A model generated the notes under the pieces. The model saw only the letters and a list, made by a program, of their open reading frames with translations. It ran no database searches and was not told the DNA's origin. From an uncultured Clostridia bacterium (GTDB lineage: Bacteria > Bacillota > Clostridia > TANB77 > CAG-508), in contig CAORJJ010000005.1 in the NCBI GenBank assembly GCA_948517135.1, forward strand, positions 1 to 24,760: DNA of 24,760 bases, given 5' to 3'. Numbering within the stretch: the first letter of the stretch is position 1; the number at the start of each line of letters is the position of its first letter. Shown piece after piece: positions 21,875 through 24,760 of this stretch. A program made the translations under genes and the position numbers.

Positions 21875-23644
21875 ATGCAAAATGAATTAAAATGGAATTT
21901 AACAGAAATTTTTGAAAATGATGAAGCCTTAGAAAAATCAATAAATGAATTATATTTATGCTTAAATAAAATAAAAGAATATAAAGGAAAATTAAATAGT
22001 GGAGTAGATGAAATTTTTAATTGTTATAAAAATTTGGAAAAAGCTTTAGAGCTACATGAAAGAATTTATGCATATGCAATGCTTAAATATCATCAAGATA
22101 TGTCAAATCAAGAGAGTATAAAACTATATAAAAGGATTGAAGCACTTACAACAGAGTTTTCAGAAGCGGAGAGTTTTATTTCACCAGAAGTTAGTAAAAT
22201 ATCAGATGAAAGATTAGAAGAATATTTAAAAGATGACAGAATGAAGGAATATGAAAAAACAATCAGAGATATTATGAAAGAGAAAAAGCATATTTTATCT
22301 GAAGAATTAGAACAAGTTTTAGCTAAATATTCAGAAGTTTTTTCTAGTTCAGAAAATGCTTATGATATTTTTACAAATACAGAATTTGAGTTTTCTCCAA
22401 TAATTGATAAAGATGGAAATAAATTACCAATGAATTCTGCTATTTTTTCAAATTATTTAATGAGTAAAGATGAAGATATTAGGAAGCAAGCTTTTGGATC
22501 AATGTATTCACTATATAAAAAACATATAAACACAATTACTGAATTATATTTAACAAGGGTAAAAACAAGAATTATATCAAGTAAAATTAGAAATTACAAA
22601 TCATCATTAGAAGCTGCAACAAATCATGATGATTCAAATCCTAAAGTGTATGAAACATTATTAAAAGAAGTAAATAAAAATTTGTATTTGAATCATGAGT
22701 ATATAGATTTAAAAGCAAAACTTTTAGGTAAAGAAAAAGTTCATATGTATGATGTGTATGTAAATACACTAGATGTAGAAAATAAGAAAATCGAATATGA
22801 AGATGCAAAACAAACAGTATTAGATGCATTAAACATTATGGGAGATGAATATATTACAGTGCTAAAACATGCTTTTGCAAATAATTGGTTAGATGTATAT
22901 ACAAAAGAAAATAAAATGAGTGGTGCATATAGTATGGGAGTTCATTCAGTACATCCATTTGTTTTATTAAACTATATAAATTCTTCAAGAGATGTATCAA
23001 CAATTGCACATGAACTTGGACATTCAATGCATAGTTATTATGCAAGTAATAACCAAAATATTATTAATGCAAATTATACAATAATGGTAGCTGAAGTTGC
23101 TTCAACAGTAAATGAAATATTACTTGCAAATTATTTAATAAATAAAGAAACAGATAATAAGAAAAAAGCGGCTTTAATAAATGAACAACTAGATATGATA
23201 AGAGCAACATTAATAAGACAAGCAATGTTTGCAGAATTTGAAAAAGATGTACATTCAAAAATCGAAAATGGTGAAAGCTTGACATCAGATATATTAAATA
23301 ACATATATTATAAACTTGTAAAGAAATATTTTGGAGATTCATGTATTATTGATGAAGAAATAAAATATGAATGGGCAAGAATACCACATTTTTATAGATG
23401 TTTTTATGTATATAAATATTCAACTGGAATTACATCAGCAATAGTTATTGCAAGTAAAATTCTATCAGGAGAACAAGAATATGTAAAAAAATATATAAAT
23501 ATGTTAAGTCAAGGTGGTGCTAAAGATTCATTATCACTTCTTAGAATGGTTGATGTAGACTTAGAAAAGGAAGAAACTTATGAAGAAGCATTTGAATATT
23601 TCAAAAAGAATTTAAAAGAATTAAAAAAACTAATAGGAAACTAA
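21875..23644 (+). CDS. pepF: Oligoendopeptidase F (M3B)
   Basis: Cytoplasmic zinc endopeptidase that cuts oligopeptides of roughly 7-17 residues. The 589 residues (family about 600) have an N-terminal helical PepF domain and the M3 catalytic domain with the IAHELGHSMHSYYA motif, in which H379 and H383 bind zinc and E380 is catalytic; the third ligand is expected in the following MVAEVASTVNE segment. The C-terminal HFYRCFYVYKYSTG is also family-typical and contributes Tyr/His residues near the active site. GGGAGG lies 8 nt before the ATG. It has its own promoter, divergent from DUF4364, and no terminator before the response regulator gene, so read-through into the two-component genes is possible. 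Confidence 0.95.
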   Translation: MQNELKWNLTEIFENDEALEKSINELYLCLNKIKEYKGKLNSGVDEIFNCYKNLEKALELHERIYAYAMLKYHQDMSNQESIKLYKRIEALTTEFSEAESFISPEVSKISDERLEEYLKDDRMKEYEKTIRDIMKEKKHILSEELEQVLAKYSEVFSSSENAYDIFTNTEFEFSPIIDKDGNKLPMNSAIFSNYLMSKDEDIRKQAFGSMYSLYKKHINTITELYLTRVKTRIISSKIRNYKSSLEAATNHDDSNPKVYETLLKEVNKNLYLNHEYIDLKAKLLGKEKVHMYDVYVNTLDVENKKIEYEDAKQTVLDALNIMGDEYITVLKHAFANNWLDVYTKENKMSGAYSMGVHSVHPFVLLNYINSSRDVSTIAHELGHSMHSYYASNNQNIINANYTIMVAEVASTVNEILLANYLINKETDNKKKAALINEQLDMIRATLIRQAMFAEFEKDVHSKIENGESLTSDILNNIYYKLVKKYFGDSCIIDEEIKYEWARIPHFYRCFYVYKYSTGITSAIVIASKILSGEQEYVKKYINMLSQGGAKDSLSLLRMVDVDLEKEETYEEAFEYFKKNLKELKKLIGN

Positions 23645-23647
23645 ACT

Positions 23648-23677
23648 TTCACACAAAAGACATAATAATGTTATATA
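23648..23677 (+). promoter_or_regulatory. Possible promoter for the two-component genes
   Basis: TTCACA (23648-23653), an 18-nt spacer and TATATA (23672-23677) preceded by TGT. Plausible but not strong. Confidence 0.45.
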
Positions 23678-23721
23678 AAGAAGATATCGATAAAACAAGC
23701 TAAAAGTATTGGAGGTAGCTT

Positions 23722-24402
23722 ATGGGAGATTTAAGCATATTAGTAGTAGATGATGAATCAAGAATGAGAAAATTAATTAAAGACTTCTTAATGAAAAAAA
23801 ATTATAATATATTAGAAGCAGAAGATGGTGAAGTTGCACTAAAAGTTTATGAAGAAAATAAGGAAAAAATAAATTTAATTTTATTAGATGTAATGATGCC
23901 CAAACTTGATGGTTGGTCTGTACTTCGTCAAATTCGTCAAGAAAACAAAAATCTTCCAATAGTCATGCTTACAGCAAGAAGCGAAGAACAAGATGAATTG
24001 TTTGGATTTGAACTTGGAGTTGATGAATATATCACAAAACCATTTAGTCCCAAAATATTAGTTGCAAGAGTAGAAGCAATTTTAAAAAGAAGTAGACCAG
24101 AAACAAAAGATCAAAAAAGCTATGATGGAATTGTTATTGATAATGAAGGTAGAACTGTAAGTGTTGACGGAAAACAAATAGAATTTAGTTTTAGAGAATA
24201 TGAATTATTAAAATATCTATTGGACAATGAAAATATTGCTTTGTCAAGAGATAAAATCTTAAATACAGTTTGGAATTATGATTACTATGGAGATTCAAGA
24301 ACAATAGATAGTCATATAAAAAAGATTAGACATAAATTAGGAAAAAAAGGGAAGCATATTCAAACTATTAGAGGAATAGGATATAAATTTGAAATAAAAT
24401 AA
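23722..24402 (+). CDS. OmpR/PhoB-family response regulator
   Basis: DNA-binding response regulator of a two-component system. The 226 residues contain a receiver domain (about 1-122) with acidic pocket D10-D11, phospho-acceptor D56, switch T84 and K106, and a C-terminal winged helix (about 130-226; SFREYELLKYLLDN, then the recognition region DSRTIDSHIKKIRHKLG and the wing RGIGYKFE). GGAGG lies 6 nt before the ATG. The sensor kinase gene follows after 72 bp, with a terminator-like hairpin in between. The stimulus and target genes cannot be inferred. Confidence 0.95.
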   Translation: MGDLSILVVDDESRMRKLIKDFLMKKNYNILEAEDGEVALKVYEENKEKINLILLDVMMPKLDGWSVLRQIRQENKNLPIVMLTARSEEQDELFGFELGVDEYITKPFSPKILVARVEAILKRSRPETKDQKSYDGIVIDNEGRTVSVDGKQIEFSFREYELLKYLLDNENIALSRDKILNTVWNYDYYGDSRTIDSHIKKIRHKLGKKGKHIQTIRGIGYKFEIK

Positions 24403-24408
24403 AATCAT

Positions 24409-24448
24409 AAAACGGACATTCAAATCATAATAGAAAATGTCCGTTTTT
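24409..24448 (+). terminator. Hairpin terminator between response regulator and kinase
   Basis: AAAACGGACATT / AATGTCCGTTTT, 12 bp with a 15-nt loop, ending in five T. It would reduce kinase expression relative to the regulator. No separate promoter is evident between it and the kinase ATG, which starts 26 nt later. Confidence 0.8.
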
Positions 24449-24474
24449 ATAAATTATTAATATGGAGAAAATAT

Positions 24475-24760
24475 ATGAAAAAGAATTTTTGGAAATCTGT
24501 ACGTGTAAAATTGTTTCTTACATTATGTGTTGTAATAGGAATGATAATTGCATTTTTCATTATAATCAATAATGCAGTTTTAGAATCTGTGTATTATTAT
24601 TCTAAGAAAAATGCCTCTTTAAGTGTATATGATTTTATAAATAGTAATCTTCCTAAAGTGATGAATGAAGAGGCACAAAATGTTTATAATATAGAACTTG
24701 AGAAAATGGAAGTTAATAATAATTTTGAATTTTTAATTTTAAATGATGAAGAAATAGTAT
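24475..24760 (+). CDS. Sensor histidine kinase, N-terminus only (window edge)
   Basis: The first 95 codons of a protein that continues past the window. It begins MKKNFWKSVRVKLFLTLCVV with a transmembrane helix at about residues 11-29, then an extracellular segment (LESVYYYSKKNASLSVYDFI), typical of class I histidine kinases. The Shine-Dalgarno GGAG lies 7 nt before the ATG. Its position directly after an OmpR-type regulator supports the kinase call, but the HAMP, DHp and ATPase domains are not visible here. Confidence 0.75.
   Translation, partial: MKKNFWKSVRVKLFLTLCVVIGMIIAFFIIINNAVLESVYYYSKKNASLSVYDFINSNLPKVMNEEAQNVYNIELEKMEVNNNFEFLILNDEEIV

Overview
The window is very AT-rich, low-GC Gram-positive DNA. 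DUF4364, the sporulation membrane protein YlbJ, a HydABC-type [FeFe] hydrogenase, PepF and an M18 aminopeptidase together point to an anaerobic, probably gut-associated member of the Clostridia, possibly spore-forming. Shine-Dalgarno sites are strong, promoters are sigma-A-like with many extended -10 boxes, and the standard genetic code fits. I saw no tRNA, rRNA, CRISPR array or insertion sequence. GC content and species cannot be fixed by eye.

Layout. 1-4870: rnhB, two tandem pyrimidine-nucleoside phosphorylase genes and an M18 aminopeptidase, all on +, closed by a bidirectional terminator. 4877-5683: a small minus-strand gene with an apparent 1-nt frameshift diverges from a small membrane protein gene; an inverted repeat lies between their promoters. 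5750-10650: a hydrogenase operon in the order hydC-hydB-(unknown membrane protein)-hydA. 10660-11660: a minus-strand zinc-less Sir2-like gene diverging from a small single-TM gene, with a perfect 14-bp palindrome between two near-consensus promoters. 11676-14571: ylbJ (-), then an alpha/beta hydrolase and a CPBP protease (+). 14572-15309: decayed DNA with gene remnants. 15310-19300: a membrane-anchored coiled-coil protein, then mfd split by a single extra base inside its Walker A motif. 19301-20280: a start-less gene remnant and an unrecognised minus-strand gene. 20394-24760: a TrmH-family rRNA methyltransferase, DUF4364 (-), oligoendopeptidase F, an OmpR-type response regulator and the start of its likely sensor kinase, which runs off the window.

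Function. The metabolic core is the hydrogenase: HydC and HydB carry the NADH/FMN and Fe-S electron-entry modules and HydA carries the H-cluster. In known relatives this trimer couples NADH and ferredoxin oxidation to H2 evolution. The phosphorylases and peptidases serve nucleoside and peptide salvage. Mfd and the TrmH enzyme are housekeeping functions.

Most notable: a multi-pass membrane protein gene tightly coupled inside an otherwise soluble hydrogenase operon; a hydC ribosome-binding site whose distance to the start is right only if a hairpin folds; a duplicated phosphorylase whose first copy lost a substrate-binding lysine; a Sir2-like protein without a zinc module; two probable frameshifts (mfd and the gene at 4877-5148); and operator-like palindromes between divergent small-gene promoters. 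None of this amounts to a proven new system. The hydrogenase-linked membrane protein is the strongest candidate.
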